A stretch of DNA of 64,000 nt from Haloplanus salinarum (GTDB lineage: Archaea; Halobacteriota; Halobacteria; Halobacteriales; Haloferacaceae). Shown piece by piece: positions 1 to 8,852 of the stretch; within the stretch, counting starts at the first letter, position 1, and every line of letters begins with the position of its first letter. Made by a program: the position numbers and the translations under genes. The stretch covers positions 248,001 to 312,000 of the forward strand of contig NZ_CP101823.1 of NCBI RefSeq assembly GCF_024498175.1, written 5' to 3'. The notes beneath the pieces were generated by a model. It saw only the letters and a program-made list of their open reading frames with translations, ran no database searches and was not told where the DNA came from.

Positions 1-1
1 A

Positions 2-1132
2 GCTCACCTCTCGAATGCGGGCTACGACACGGTTGCCTTCTTGAACAACGGCTGGTTGACGAACGGCGGCGTCACCGACGCGTTCGACGAGGTCATCGAG
101 ATATTCAACCAAGATATCTCGTCCGGATTCGTCGAACGGAATCTCAACCGACTGGAGATGCTGTTCTCCATGCAGGATAGCGGTGCTGACGACTCGATTC
201 GGCGTTTTCGGAAGCGGCTCGACGGCCCGTCCGGTTCCCGCGACGAATCGCCGTTTTTCGCGTTCTTTCACCTGATGGAACCACACTACCTGTACAATCC
301 GAGGCGGCCGTATCACAAACAGTACGTCGGCCAGTCGGTCATGCGGTTGCTGATCAAACAGCGCGAGATATACACGCAACGTGGCAAGTACTTCGCCGGG
401 GAAACGTCGATCTCACCGAAACAGATGCGCGGATTCGTCGATCTCTACGACTCCGAAATCCGGTATCTGGACGACAGAATCTCCACTCTGTTCGACGATC
501 TCCGACGCGCCGACGAGTTCGACAACTCGCTCATCGTCGTCGTGGGCGACCACGGCGAACTGTTCGGTGAGCACGACCTCATCGGCCACCACTTCTCCCT
601 CGCAGACGAGCTGCTTCACGTCCCGCTGTTCGTGAAGTGGCCTCACGGCACGAATCCGCTCGCCGCGACCCGATCGAACGCCTCCGTCAGTCTCTCGAAC
701 GTGTTCAAGACGGTCCTTGACGTTGCTGGGGTCGAGCCGTCGACTGACTTCGACCGAGTATCCTTGCAGGAGCAACACGCGAACGACAACCGGCGGATCT
801 TTGCCCACTACCGAGCTCCCGAATCCATGCTGGAATCGTTCCGTGACCAGGTCGCACGTCCCTTCTCGTACGACGACGAGTACGATACCGAACTATCGCT
901 CGTTCGTGACGGCACGGACACATTGGTCGTCGCCGGCGACGACGTTCGACTGTACGACCTCTCGACGGATGCGGGCGAAACGAATGATCTGAGCGACGAC
1001 CGACCCGAGAGAGTTGCCGAGTTGCGAACCGTGCTTGACGAGCATCTGTCCCAAGAACCCCTCGCGACCCAGTCGACGGACGGTTTCAGTGAAGGAGTTC
1101 AACAGCAACTCGAAGACCTTGGATACATCTAA
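2..1132 (+). CDS. Sulfatase / alkaline-phosphatase-superfamily hydrolase, 5'-truncated
   Basis: The reading frame is open from the first bases of the window, so the N-terminus, including the usual Cys/Ser nucleophile region, lies outside. Visible sulfatase features are the early segment SNAGYDTVAFLNN, the FHLMEPHYLY stretch, and the metal-site segment VVVGDHGELFGEH near base 540, followed by a LLHVPLFVKWP strand. The C-terminus ends in EDLGYI, common in haloarchaeal sulfatases. Members hydrolyse sulfate or phosphate esters, or act as phosphoglycan transferases in envelope synthesis. The substrate cannot be read from the sequence. Family call is firm, function is not. Confidence 0.85.
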   Translation, partial: AHLSNAGYDTVAFLNNGWLTNGGVTDAFDEVIEIFNQDISSGFVERNLNRLEMLFSMQDSGADDSIRRFRKRLDGPSGSRDESPFFAFFHLMEPHYLYNPRRPYHKQYVGQSVMRLLIKQREIYTQRGKYFAGETSISPKQMRGFVDLYDSEIRYLDDRISTLFDDLRRADEFDNSLIVVVGDHGELFGEHDLIGHHFSLADELLHVPLFVKWPHGTNPLAATRSNASVSLSNVFKTVLDVAGVEPSTDFDRVSLQEQHANDNRRIFAHYRAPESMLESFRDQVARPFSYDDEYDTELSLVRDGTDTLVVAGDDVRLYDLSTDAGETNDLSDDRPERVAELRTVLDEHLSQEPLATQSTDGFSEGVQQQLEDLGYI

Positions 1133-1244
1133 CGGATGTCAGACCAACGTTCGTCCAGGAGTTCGTCTCACGCCGTCTCACGCCTGCGGAAATATTATAT
1201 CAATTGATAGTTTTCTGTACAACGATGCCAAACGGTGATCCGTC

Positions 1245-2348
1245 GTGAACCTAATCGACGACAACGGCAACCTCTTCGGCCTTGTCAACCTCGTCGACGC
1301 CCTCGTCGTCCTCGTCGCCCTCGCCGTCGTCGTCGCGGGCGTCGCGTTCGTCCTCTCGTCCGGTTCCGACGACACCGCCTCCGCCACCGCCACCCGTTAC
1401 GCCACCCTCGACCTCGGCACCCAGCCGGCCTACGTCGCCACCCTGATCACCGAAGGCGACACGATCCGGCCCGACGACGCGGAGAACCTCACCATCACCG
1501 ACGTCTACGCCACGGCGGCGGACGACGGTCGTCACCTCTACGCCCGCGTCCGAATCAACGGCACGCTCGATGGCGAGGACACCGTCACCTACGGCGGCGA
1601 CCCCCTCCGCGTCGGTCGCGATCTGGATCTCACGACCCCCGACTACGCCGCCGGCGGCACCATCACCGCCGTCGACGCAGCGACCCCTGACCTCCCCGTC
1701 GGCGAGACGGACGTCCTCCTGCGGACGACGGTCTCGGCCGCCAACGTCGACGCGATCCGACGCGGCGACGAGTACCGGATCGACGGTCGGACGGTCGGGA
1801 CGGTGCGGTCGGTCGAGGCCTATCGAACCGGCGAACCGGGGCGGGTGACCGCCCACGTCGGCGTCACGTACCGCACCTACCGCGCGAGCGACGGGCAGCG
1901 GTTCGCCGGTGCGCCCGTCCGGGAGGGGGTGAGCCTCCCGCTGGAGACGGACGCCTACGCCTTCGAGGGCGAGGTGGTCCGCGTGGGCGCCACGGAGCCA
2001 CGCGGCGAGCGAGCGACCCGCACCGTCCGACTGGAGATCGAAAACGCCGACCCCGATCTGGCCGACGGGCTCCGGAGCGGATTGGCCGAGCGCGTCCGCG
2101 ACGAGACGGTCGCCGAACTCACGAGCGTCGCCGTCGAGCCGGCGACGATGGTACTCACGAGTCAAGACGGGGACGTCTACCGCCGGGATCACCCCGTCGA
2201 GGAGGACGTGACGCTGACCGCCGATCTGCGGGTGCGCGAGACGAACGCCGGGCTCCGGTTCAAGGGCGAGACGCTCCGACAGGGCCGAACGATCGCCCTC
2301 GACTTCGGGACCGTGACCGTCGAGGCGACGGTCGTGGAGGTGCGATAA
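1245..2348 (+). CDS. DUF4330 membrane-anchored protein
   Basis: 367 residues. The N-terminal signature NLIDDNGNLFGLVNLVDA precedes one transmembrane helix at about residues 15-37, which is the DUF4330 architecture. The remainder looks extracytoplasmic and is made of two or three related beta-rich modules, each with a pattern like LRRGDxYRIDGRxVGTV or FKGETLRQGRTI. I chose the GTG start because it opens directly on the conserved N-terminus. The next gene starts one base after its stop, so the two are probably cotranslated. Molecular function is unknown. Confidence 0.8.
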   Translation: MNLIDDNGNLFGLVNLVDALVVLVALAVVVAGVAFVLSSGSDDTASATATRYATLDLGTQPAYVATLITEGDTIRPDDAENLTITDVYATAADDGRHLYARVRINGTLDGEDTVTYGGDPLRVGRDLDLTTPDYAAGGTITAVDAATPDLPVGETDVLLRTTVSAANVDAIRRGDEYRIDGRTVGTVRSVEAYRTGEPGRVTAHVGVTYRTYRASDGQRFAGAPVREGVSLPLETDAYAFEGEVVRVGATEPRGERATRTVRLEIENADPDLADGLRSGLAERVRDETVAELTSVAVEPATMVLTSQDGDVYRRDHPVEEDVTLTADLRVRETNAGLRFKGETLRQGRTIALDFGTVTVEATVVEVR

Positions 2349-2349
2349 G

Positions 2350-2952
2350 ATGAGCCACTCCGACGACGCCGAGTCGCGACTCGCCGCCGCGGTCGCCGAC
2401 TCGCGGATCGTCGCGACCCTCGACGACCGCCTCGCCGGGGTCGGTCGAGGGGAACGGACCGAACGTCTCGCCGCGCGGACGCGCCGCGTCGTGACCGACT
2501 CTTTCGTCTACCGCTGGCTCACCGCCGAGCCCGACCCCGAAGTGATCGTGATCGACCTCCGGGAGACGTACACCGTCGGCCCGTTCGTCGCGGTCGTGGA
2601 CCGCTTGGTCGAGGGATTCGACGCGGCGGCCACGTCCTCCGGAGCGGTCGCGCTCGCCCGCGGCCTGCTCGGGGAGTTCCGTGCGGCGCCGGTCCGACTG
2701 CTCGGCGCCGCCGTCGCACTCGGCTGTGCGGGCGGACTCCTCGCGGGGGCGGTGCTGGGGGCGCTCGGCGTCGTGTCGACCGCGGTCCTCGTGGCGCTCG
2801 CGGTCGCCGGACTCGCGGGCACGCGCGTCACCGCGTCGTGGGCCGACCTCGTCGAGTCGCGGGTGGGGCGACTCGTCGCCGCCGCGCTCGAACCACCCGA
2901 CACCGGTGACGACGGCTCGGTGGATGTGGACGAACGGAAGCCACCGGAGTGA
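2350..2952 (+). CDS. Uncharacterised membrane protein coupled to the DUF4330 gene
   Basis: 200 residues. The ATG lies one base after the TAA of the DUF4330 gene. Residues 1-115 are soluble and acidic, and contain a VIVIDLRETYTVGPF segment. Two closely spaced hydrophobic helices follow at about 117-158, then an acidic C-terminal tail. No catalytic motif is recognised. The tight pairing suggests it works with the DUF4330 protein at the membrane. Confidence 0.75.
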   Translation: MSHSDDAESRLAAAVADSRIVATLDDRLAGVGRGERTERLAARTRRVVTDSFVYRWLTAEPDPEVIVIDLRETYTVGPFVAVVDRLVEGFDAAATSSGAVALARGLLGEFRAAPVRLLGAAVALGCAGGLLAGAVLGALGVVSTAVLVALAVAGLAGTRVTASWADLVESRVGRLVAAALEPPDTGDDGSVDVDERKPPE

Positions 2953-3126
2953 GCGCGTTCCCGTACTCGCACCGCCGACACGACCAAAATCGACGCCCTG
3001 CCGGCAGTATCGGGTCGGAATCGTGGGATCGACACGTCCGGGACGCCGTCCGCCTCGGTGGGGAGTATCTCGTCGCCGGCTACTGGGACGGACGGTTTCG
3101 CGTCCCCGTCGCTCGCCGCCGGCCGC

Positions 3127-4110
3127 TCAGGAGTTCAACACGAGCGGCTCGTACCACTCCCGATTCGCCCGGTACCATTCGACGAACTTCCCGACGCCTT
3201 CGCGAATCGTATGGCTGGGCTCGTAGTCCAACAGGGTCCGCGCTTTCGTGGTGTCGGCGTGGGTGTGGTCGGCGTCGGCGTCGTGGCGGTCGGCGAACTG
3301 CAAGTCGAGGTCGGGGTCGATCCGGTCCCGTACCTCCGCAGCGAGCGTCCTGATCTCGATGTTGTCGGTGCTCCCGATGTTCAGCGCCTCGCCATCGGCG
3401 GCGTCCGTCGCCAGGAGCGTCAGATTCGCCTCGACCACGTCGTCGATGTAGGTGAAATCGCGTGTCTGGGTGCCGTCGCCGTAGACGACGGGCGGCTTCC
3501 CGTTCATGCATCGCGAGACGAAGTTGGTGATCGCCATGTTGGGTCGCATCCGCGGGCCATAGACGGTGAAATAGCGAAGCGCAACGACCGGCAGGTCGTA
3601 CACCTCGGCGTACGCGCAGGCGTAGCGCTCGCTCGCCAGCTTGGATGCGCCGTAGGGACTCACGGGCGTCGTCGGGTGGTCCTCGTCGTAGGGGAGGTAG
3701 CGCGGTTTGCCGTACACGGAGGAGGAACTCGCGACGACGACGCGTTCGACATCGTGGTCGCGTGCCGCATCGAGGACGTTCAGCGTGCCGTCGACGTTCA
3801 CCGCGTCGTAGAGCCGCGGGTCCGCGACACTCGACCGGACGCCCGCGCGGGCGGCCTGATGGAAGACGTAGTCTGCGTCGGCCACGAGGCCGGTGACGAG
3901 TTCCTCGTCCCGGATGTCGCCTTCGACGAACTCGTAGCTGCCTCCGCCCTCGGCCGCTTCCCGGCCCACAGCGACGTTTCGCTCCTTGAGCCCCGTATCG
4001 TAGAACTCGTTCAGGTTGTCGAGGACGACGACGTCGTGTCCCTTTTCGACGAACCGTTCCGCGAGGTGTCCACCGATGAACCCTGCGCCCCCAGTGACCA
4101 GTGTCTGCAT
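3127..4110 (-). CDS. NAD-dependent nucleotide-sugar epimerase/dehydratase (extended SDR)
   Basis: 327 residues. The Rossmann glycine motif GGAGFIGG is at residues 7-14, the Ser cluster at 128-131, and the catalytic pair Tyr153/Lys157 in SPYGASK. GDGTQTRDFTYIDD and RPNMAITNF are typical of UDP-glucose/UDP-glucuronate 4-epimerases and dTDP-glucose dehydratases. The ATG at 4110 starts exactly on the fold and has a GAGGAGAA Shine-Dalgarno-like stretch just upstream. It probably supplies an activated sugar for surface glycans. The exact sugar is unknown. Confidence 0.88.
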   Translation of the reverse strand: MQTLVTGGAGFIGGHLAERFVEKGHDVVVLDNLNEFYDTGLKERNVAVGREAAEGGGSYEFVEGDIRDEELVTGLVADADYVFHQAARAGVRSSVADPRLYDAVNVDGTLNVLDAARDHDVERVVVASSSSVYGKPRYLPYDEDHPTTPVSPYGASKLASERYACAYAEVYDLPVVALRYFTVYGPRMRPNMAITNFVSRCMNGKPPVVYGDGTQTRDFTYIDDVVEANLTLLATDAADGEALNIGSTDNIEIRTLAAEVRDRIDPDLDLQFADRHDADADHTHADTTKARTLLDYEPSHTIREGVGKFVEWYRANREWYEPLVLNS

Positions 4111-4446
4111 CGTTCTCCTCATCCTCGAATAGTAGCAAAAGCCTGTTGCTGATCTGGCGAATCGCGCCCGTTGATCGCCGTACGGATCGACGGGGGTCGG
4201 CTGGGCCGTTCCCACCACCTGCCGGGCGAGCGGACGCCCCCGCTCCCCGTCGACGGATCGGATTGTCACCCGTGGTGTGAACGTGTCTCCGACGTTGACC
4301 GGCACCTCGTACGACAGGCCGGCGTCGAGACACGAAACGCCGCGGACTACCGGCCCTCGCCGCTGCGGCGGTCGGCCGACAGTCCGGAACACTCGGACCG
4401 TCGACCGCCTCACTCCCCATCGCGGTTCTCCCCCTCTCGGGCCCCG
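4111..4446. other. 336-base gap with a possible decayed coding fragment
   Basis: No convincing gene. On the minus strand, in frame with the downstream epimerase and without a stop between them, bases about 4180-4320 encode a protein-like stretch (SYEVPVNVGDTFTPRVTIR, then a GRPLARQVV segment). It lacks a good start and is not part of the epimerase fold. It may be a remnant of a lost gene or chance coding potential. The part nearest 4110 holds the epimerase promoter and ribosome-binding region. Confidence 0.35.
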
Positions 4447-5310
4447 CTACTCGCGCAGCGCCCGCGCCTGTACGCGTCCGGGTTCGGCGACGGTAAAGCG
4501 GTCGCCGACGACCGCGTGTTCGATCACCCGGGGATACCGAAACGAGGCGGCGTGGTGGCCGAGCGCGCCCGGATCGGCGCCGAACCCGCGCCACATGTCG
4601 TAGTGGGTCGGGAGGAGTCGGTCGAGTTCGAGTTGGGTGGCCGCCTCGACGATCTGATTTTCGTCCATGTACCAGCGGTTCCGTTCGACCGTGTCGGTCT
4701 CGGGGTCGTAGGTGTTCGCGACGGAGCCGAACGCGAGGGCGCCGACATCGACGTCGAACGAGTCGGCGACGGTCCCGAAGGCCTCCGGCGCCGGCCGACT
4801 GTCGCCGCCGTGGAAGAAGGTCCCCGAGTCGTGTTCGACCACGTAGCCCACCTCCGCGATGGCGTCCGGGTCGTTGGCCGCCACCGCGTGGATCGTGAGG
4901 TCGCCGACGGTGAACGTGCGTCCGGGTTCGACGACGTGTTTCCGCTCGTTCGGCACCCGCATCTCCCCGTCGTAGTCGGGCTCCTCGTACGCCGCCGTGG
5001 TCGCGTACACGTCCGCACCCAACTCCTCGACGAGCGGGCCGTACGACGGCGGATGCATGTGATCGATGTGTTCGTGGGTCGCCAACACCGCGTCACACTC
5101 GGTCGCGTCGGCGGGATCGAGGGGGACGGGGATCATGCGGACGAGGTTCGGCGGATCGCCGTCGCCGAAGTACGGGTCGATGTAGACGGTGGCCTCGGGG
5201 GACCGGAGGACGAACCCGTTGCAGCCGAGATACCACAGGATCAGTTCGTCGGGGTCGGTCCCCTCGATCTCCTCGCGGACGAACCAGTCGCCCCACGTGG
5301 CGTGAATCAT
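4447..5310 (-). CDS. UlaG-like metallo-beta-lactamase-fold hydrolase
   Basis: 287 residues. The metal-binding signature HEHIDH is at residues 79-84, with further ligands in FFHGGDSRPAPE and in LPTHYDMW. The opening GDWFVREEIEGTDP and the LGCNGFVLRSPEATVYIDPYF strand resemble L-ascorbate-6-phosphate lactonase (UlaG) relatives. The ATG at 5310 gives a length normal for that group. Haloarchaeal members have no established substrate, so lactonase activity is only an analogy. Confidence 0.8.
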   Translation of the reverse strand: MIHATWGDWFVREEIEGTDPDELILWYLGCNGFVLRSPEATVYIDPYFGDGDPPNLVRMIPVPLDPADATECDAVLATHEHIDHMHPPSYGPLVEELGADVYATTAAYEEPDYDGEMRVPNERKHVVEPGRTFTVGDLTIHAVAANDPDAIAEVGYVVEHDSGTFFHGGDSRPAPEAFGTVADSFDVDVGALAFGSVANTYDPETDTVERNRWYMDENQIVEAATQLELDRLLPTHYDMWRGFGADPGALGHHAASFRYPRVIEHAVVGDRFTVAEPGRVQARALRE

Positions 5311-5524
5311 ACGCCGAACACCACGACTGCGGGGATAATTCCTTTGACGATCCCACCGCCCACGTGGACGACGGATCCCCACTGACACGACTGCTATCCC
5401 ACGGATTGTGCCGCGCTCGGCACGTGGAATCCCCTCTCGATCGTGTGTTCGGCGGTTCGCGTGCCACACGGTCGCCGACCGTACGGCCGACCGATACGAC
5501 ACATTATTCACCCCGCGGGGTACG

Positions 5525-7123
5525 ATGGCGTGCATGGTCAACGAGGAGTTGGTTACCGGCGTCCGTACCGTCTGTGACGTCGTCGAAACCGCTCTCGGTC
5601 CGTTCGGGGCGAACAAACTGCTGATACAGCGGGACGGCACGGTGACGGCGACCGCCTCGTCGACGGAGCTACTCGATCGATTCGACGTGTCCGATCCGGC
5701 CGTCACGCTCCTGGACACCGCCGCGTCGGACTTCCACGACGCCTACGGCGACGGCACGGGGACCGTCGTGACGCTGGTCGGTGCCCTCCTCCGGGAGGCG
5801 GACCGCCTCGTCGAACGCGGCCTCCACCCGACGGCGATCGAACGCGGGTTCCGCGAGGGGCTGGACGTCGCGCTCGACGCGGTCGACGGCGCGGCCCACC
5901 CGCTCTCGGCGTACGAACCGGACGACGTCGCCAGGACCGCCCTCACGGCGACCCGGAACCCCGCGGTCCGGCGGTCCGTCTCGGCACAGGTCGCCGACGC
6001 CGTCGCCGAGGCGGGCCCCGAGGCACGCGACCGGGTTCAGGTCGTCTCCCGAACCGGTGGCGCGACGGCCGAGACGGACCTCGTGTCGGGGGTCGTGATC
6101 GAGCGGGGGCCGGTCCTCGAATCCATGCCCCGATCCCAACACGGGACGGGGATCGCCGTCCTCTCCTCGACGGTCGACGTGCCACACGCGGGGAGTCAAC
6201 TCGGCCGTGTCAGCCGCCGCGTCACGCTCGACGCCGACTCCTTCGAGGACCGCGAGGCGCTGCGCGAGCGCGAGTCCGAGGCGTTCGACGAGCGGCTGGC
6301 GGCGGCGGTCGACGCCGGCTGTGGCGTCGTGATCACCGAGCGGGCGATCAACGAGCGCGTCGAGTCGGCGCTCGCCGCGGCGGGGATCCTCGGCGTCCAC
6401 CGGGTCGACGCCGACGTCGTCGACCGCGTGGCGCGGGCGACCGGCGCGACGGTCGTCCCGACGCTCGAGCAGGTGTCGGCGGCGACGCTCGGCACGGGCG
6501 ACGTCGACGTCCGGCGCAAGGCCGGCCGGGACATGACGTTCGTCACGTCCGACGCCGGCGAGCCGACCCACACCCTGTTCTGTCGGGCGCCCGACCCGCG
6601 GACGGTCCGTGCCTTCGAGCGCTCGGTCGAGGCCGCCATCGCCGCGACGGCCGCGGCCACCCGCGACGGGCGTGTCGTCCCCGGCGGCGGGGCCATCGAG
6701 GCGACCGCCGCGCGCGCCGTCGACCGGGCGGCCCGGTCGCTCTCCGGCCGCCAACAACTCGCCGCCGACGGCTTCGGGAACGCCCTGCTCTCCGTCCCCC
6801 GGGCGCTCGCGGCCACCGCCGGCGTCGACGCGGGGCAGGCGGAGGTCCGGCTGCGCGTCGCCCGCACCGAGGGCCGCGACGCGGTCGGGATCGACGTCCT
6901 CGCGGGGACGACCGCGGACGTCCTCGGGGAGTCGCCGGTCGTCGAACCCGCGTCGCTGAAGGCGGCCGTGTTGACGACCGCCGCCGAGGCGGCGATCCAA
7001 CTGATCCGGATCGACGAGCGACTCGACGCGACCGACCTCGGCGACGAGGAGGAGATAGAGCCCGAGACCGAGTCGGCCGACGCCGACGCCGACGCCGAGG
7101 CGGCCCGCGACGGCGCCCCGTAA
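5525..7123 (+). CDS. Divergent group II chaperonin (TCP-1/cpn60, thermosome-like)
   Basis: 532 residues, the length of a thermosome subunit. Recognisable are GPFGANKLL (canonical GPKGMDK) at 25-33, the ATP-site GDGTGT at 75-80 (normally GDGTTT), an apical segment with AGCGVVITERAINE, the hinge GRVVPGGGAIEA, and a C-terminal AAEAAIQLIRID. The usual M-x-HP-A-A-K-M segment is replaced and the C-terminal Gly/Met tail is missing, giving way to an acidic run. The ATG at 5525 starts next to the conserved MVNEE region. It faces a second divergent chaperonin gene. It may be a specialised subunit or a non-canonical fold helper. Catalytic Asp76 is retained. Confidence 0.85.
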   Translation: MACMVNEELVTGVRTVCDVVETALGPFGANKLLIQRDGTVTATASSTELLDRFDVSDPAVTLLDTAASDFHDAYGDGTGTVVTLVGALLREADRLVERGLHPTAIERGFREGLDVALDAVDGAAHPLSAYEPDDVARTALTATRNPAVRRSVSAQVADAVAEAGPEARDRVQVVSRTGGATAETDLVSGVVIERGPVLESMPRSQHGTGIAVLSSTVDVPHAGSQLGRVSRRVTLDADSFEDREALRERESEAFDERLAAAVDAGCGVVITERAINERVESALAAAGILGVHRVDADVVDRVARATGATVVPTLEQVSAATLGTGDVDVRRKAGRDMTFVTSDAGEPTHTLFCRAPDPRTVRAFERSVEAAIAATAAATRDGRVVPGGGAIEATAARAVDRAARSLSGRQQLAADGFGNALLSVPRALAATAGVDAGQAEVRLRVARTEGRDAVGIDVLAGTTADVLGESPVVEPASLKAAVLTTAAEAAIQLIRIDERLDATDLGDEEEIEPETESADADADAEAARDGAP

Positions 7124-7151
7124 CCGGCGACGACGGGCGGCCGACCGACGA

Positions 7152-8813
7152 CTACTCGCGTTCCGGGCGCGGGGTGTAGCTGTACAGTTCGACGTTCGGA
7201 TACAGTACCGAGTCGATCGTGAGCAGTTGCTCGACGATGGCGGCCGCCGTCTCGACCGCCTGGGAGAACACCCGTCGCGGTTCGACGATTCCGGCCGTCC
7301 ACGCGTCGATCGGCTCGCCCGTCTCGGCGCTCAGTCCCGTCGCCGTGGGGCCCGACGCGTGCGCCGACCGCAGGTCGGTCACGGCGGTGACGGGGTCGTA
7401 GCCCGCGTTGCGGGCGAGGGTGGCCGGGAGTCGTTCGAGGGCGTCGGCGAAGGCGCGGACGGCGAGTTGCTCGCGGCCGCTCACCGACGTCGCGCCCTCG
7501 CGGAGCGAGGCGGCGACCGCCGCGGCCGGCGCGCCCGCCCCCGGCAACACCTGGCCGTCGATGGCGGCCGTGGCGACGGTCTCGAACGCGTCCTCGACCG
7601 CCGTCTTCCGCCGCTGTACCTCCGCCTGGGTCGCCCCGCCGGTGACGAGGGTGGCGACGGGACCCGGACAGCCGTCGAAGACGGTCCAGACCTCGTCGCC
7701 GGCCCGTCGCTCCTCGACCCGCTCGGCCCGCCCCAGGTGATCCGGCGTGAGGTCGTCGAGGTTCGAGACGACCGTCCCGCCGGTCGCCGTCGCGAGCCGG
7801 TAGACGTCCTCTTTGGGGTAGGTGGCCTTGTCCACGACCGAAAGGCCCGCCCGCTCGAACGCCGTGACGACCGATTCGTCGAGCTTCTCCTGTGAGACCA
7901 CGACGTCGACGCCGCCTTCGACGAGGCGCTCGGCCGCGGCGTCGATACGGGCCGCCAACTCGGTCCGGTAGCGGGTCGCCGCCTGCGGCGAGGAGAGGTG
8001 AACTCCCTCGCCGCCGTCGAGGACGCTCGCGGTCTCCTCGAAGTCGATCTCCCGGTCGACGATGGCCACCCGGGCGTCCGTGATCGGTTCCGTGACGCCC
8101 CGGCCGGTCGGACCGGCGTCCGCCGGACGGGACAACACCAGTCCGTCGTCGGTCCGCGTCTCGACGCCGGGCGCCGCGAGCACCTTCGCGTGGTCGGTGT
8201 TGACCCAGTCGCCGTCGCCCGCGTCGCCGAGCCGGCGGACGGTCGCGGCGACGCGCGCGGACAGGTCCCGGCGTACGTCCCGGTCGAGCGCCGTCGTCAT
8301 CGTCGTCGCGGCGACGTCGGCGAGTGTCTCCTCGTCGTCGGCGTCGACGGGGCGGGCGAGTTCGTCGAGCACTTCGCCGGCGTGCGAGCGGGCGATGCCG
8401 TACCCGACGATGACGCTACTGGGCGCGAGTCCCCGCTCGACGAGGTCGAACCCCTCGTCCATCAGCGCCCCCGCGAGCAGGACCGATGCCGTCGTCCCGT
8501 CGTGCAGTCGGTTCCGCATCCCGTCGACGCCGTCGACGAACAGCGCCGCGACCGGATGTCCGAACCCGTCGCCGCTCTCGATGGCTTCGAAGAGCCGTCC
8601 GGCGTCGTCGATCCGGCGTAGGTCGTCCCGGTTCCGTCGGTCCGTCGTGCCGACGAGTTTCTCCATCCCCGTCGGTCCGTACGTCGACTCGACGAGCGTC
8701 ACCGTCGCGTCGACGGCTCCCCGGACGTACTCGCGGGCGTCCTCGTCGCGGAGCGTCCAGTCGTTCCGATCCCGGTCGTCGAGGCGGGCGTCGTCGCTTC
8801 GCTGAACGGCCAT
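7152..8813 (-). CDS. Second divergent group II chaperonin-family protein
   Basis: 553 residues. GPTGMEKLV at 46-54 and HDGTTAS at 104-110 (for GDGTTT) mark the equatorial ATP domain. An additional ten or so residues (SGDGFGHP) lie between. The apical domain carries GVDVVVSQEKLDE, and the closing hinge has GQVLPGAGAPAAAVA. The glycine of GDGTT is lost but Asp105 remains. The C-terminus is VLYPNVELYSYTPRPE rather than a Gly/Met tail. It converges on the other chaperonin-like gene with 28 bases between stops. Both are far from haloarchaeal Cct1-3. Whether it assembles into rings is unknown. Confidence 0.8.
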   Translation of the reverse strand: MAVQRSDDARLDDRDRNDWTLRDEDAREYVRGAVDATVTLVESTYGPTGMEKLVGTTDRRNRDDLRRIDDAGRLFEAIESGDGFGHPVAALFVDGVDGMRNRLHDGTTASVLLAGALMDEGFDLVERGLAPSSVIVGYGIARSHAGEVLDELARPVDADDEETLADVAATTMTTALDRDVRRDLSARVAATVRRLGDAGDGDWVNTDHAKVLAAPGVETRTDDGLVLSRPADAGPTGRGVTEPITDARVAIVDREIDFEETASVLDGGEGVHLSSPQAATRYRTELAARIDAAAERLVEGGVDVVVSQEKLDESVVTAFERAGLSVVDKATYPKEDVYRLATATGGTVVSNLDDLTPDHLGRAERVEERRAGDEVWTVFDGCPGPVATLVTGGATQAEVQRRKTAVEDAFETVATAAIDGQVLPGAGAPAAAVAASLREGATSVSGREQLAVRAFADALERLPATLARNAGYDPVTAVTDLRSAHASGPTATGLSAETGEPIDAWTAGIVEPRRVFSQAVETAAAIVEQLLTIDSVLYPNVELYSYTPRPERE

Positions 8814-8852
8814 ACCGGCCTCTCGCCGTCGACGGTGATTAATTGTCGGTGT

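Noticed and set aside
4111-4413. An N-terminal extension of the epimerase.
   Set aside because: The fold begins precisely at the ATG at 4110 with a ribosome-binding site just upstream. Extended SDR epimerases do not carry such a domain.
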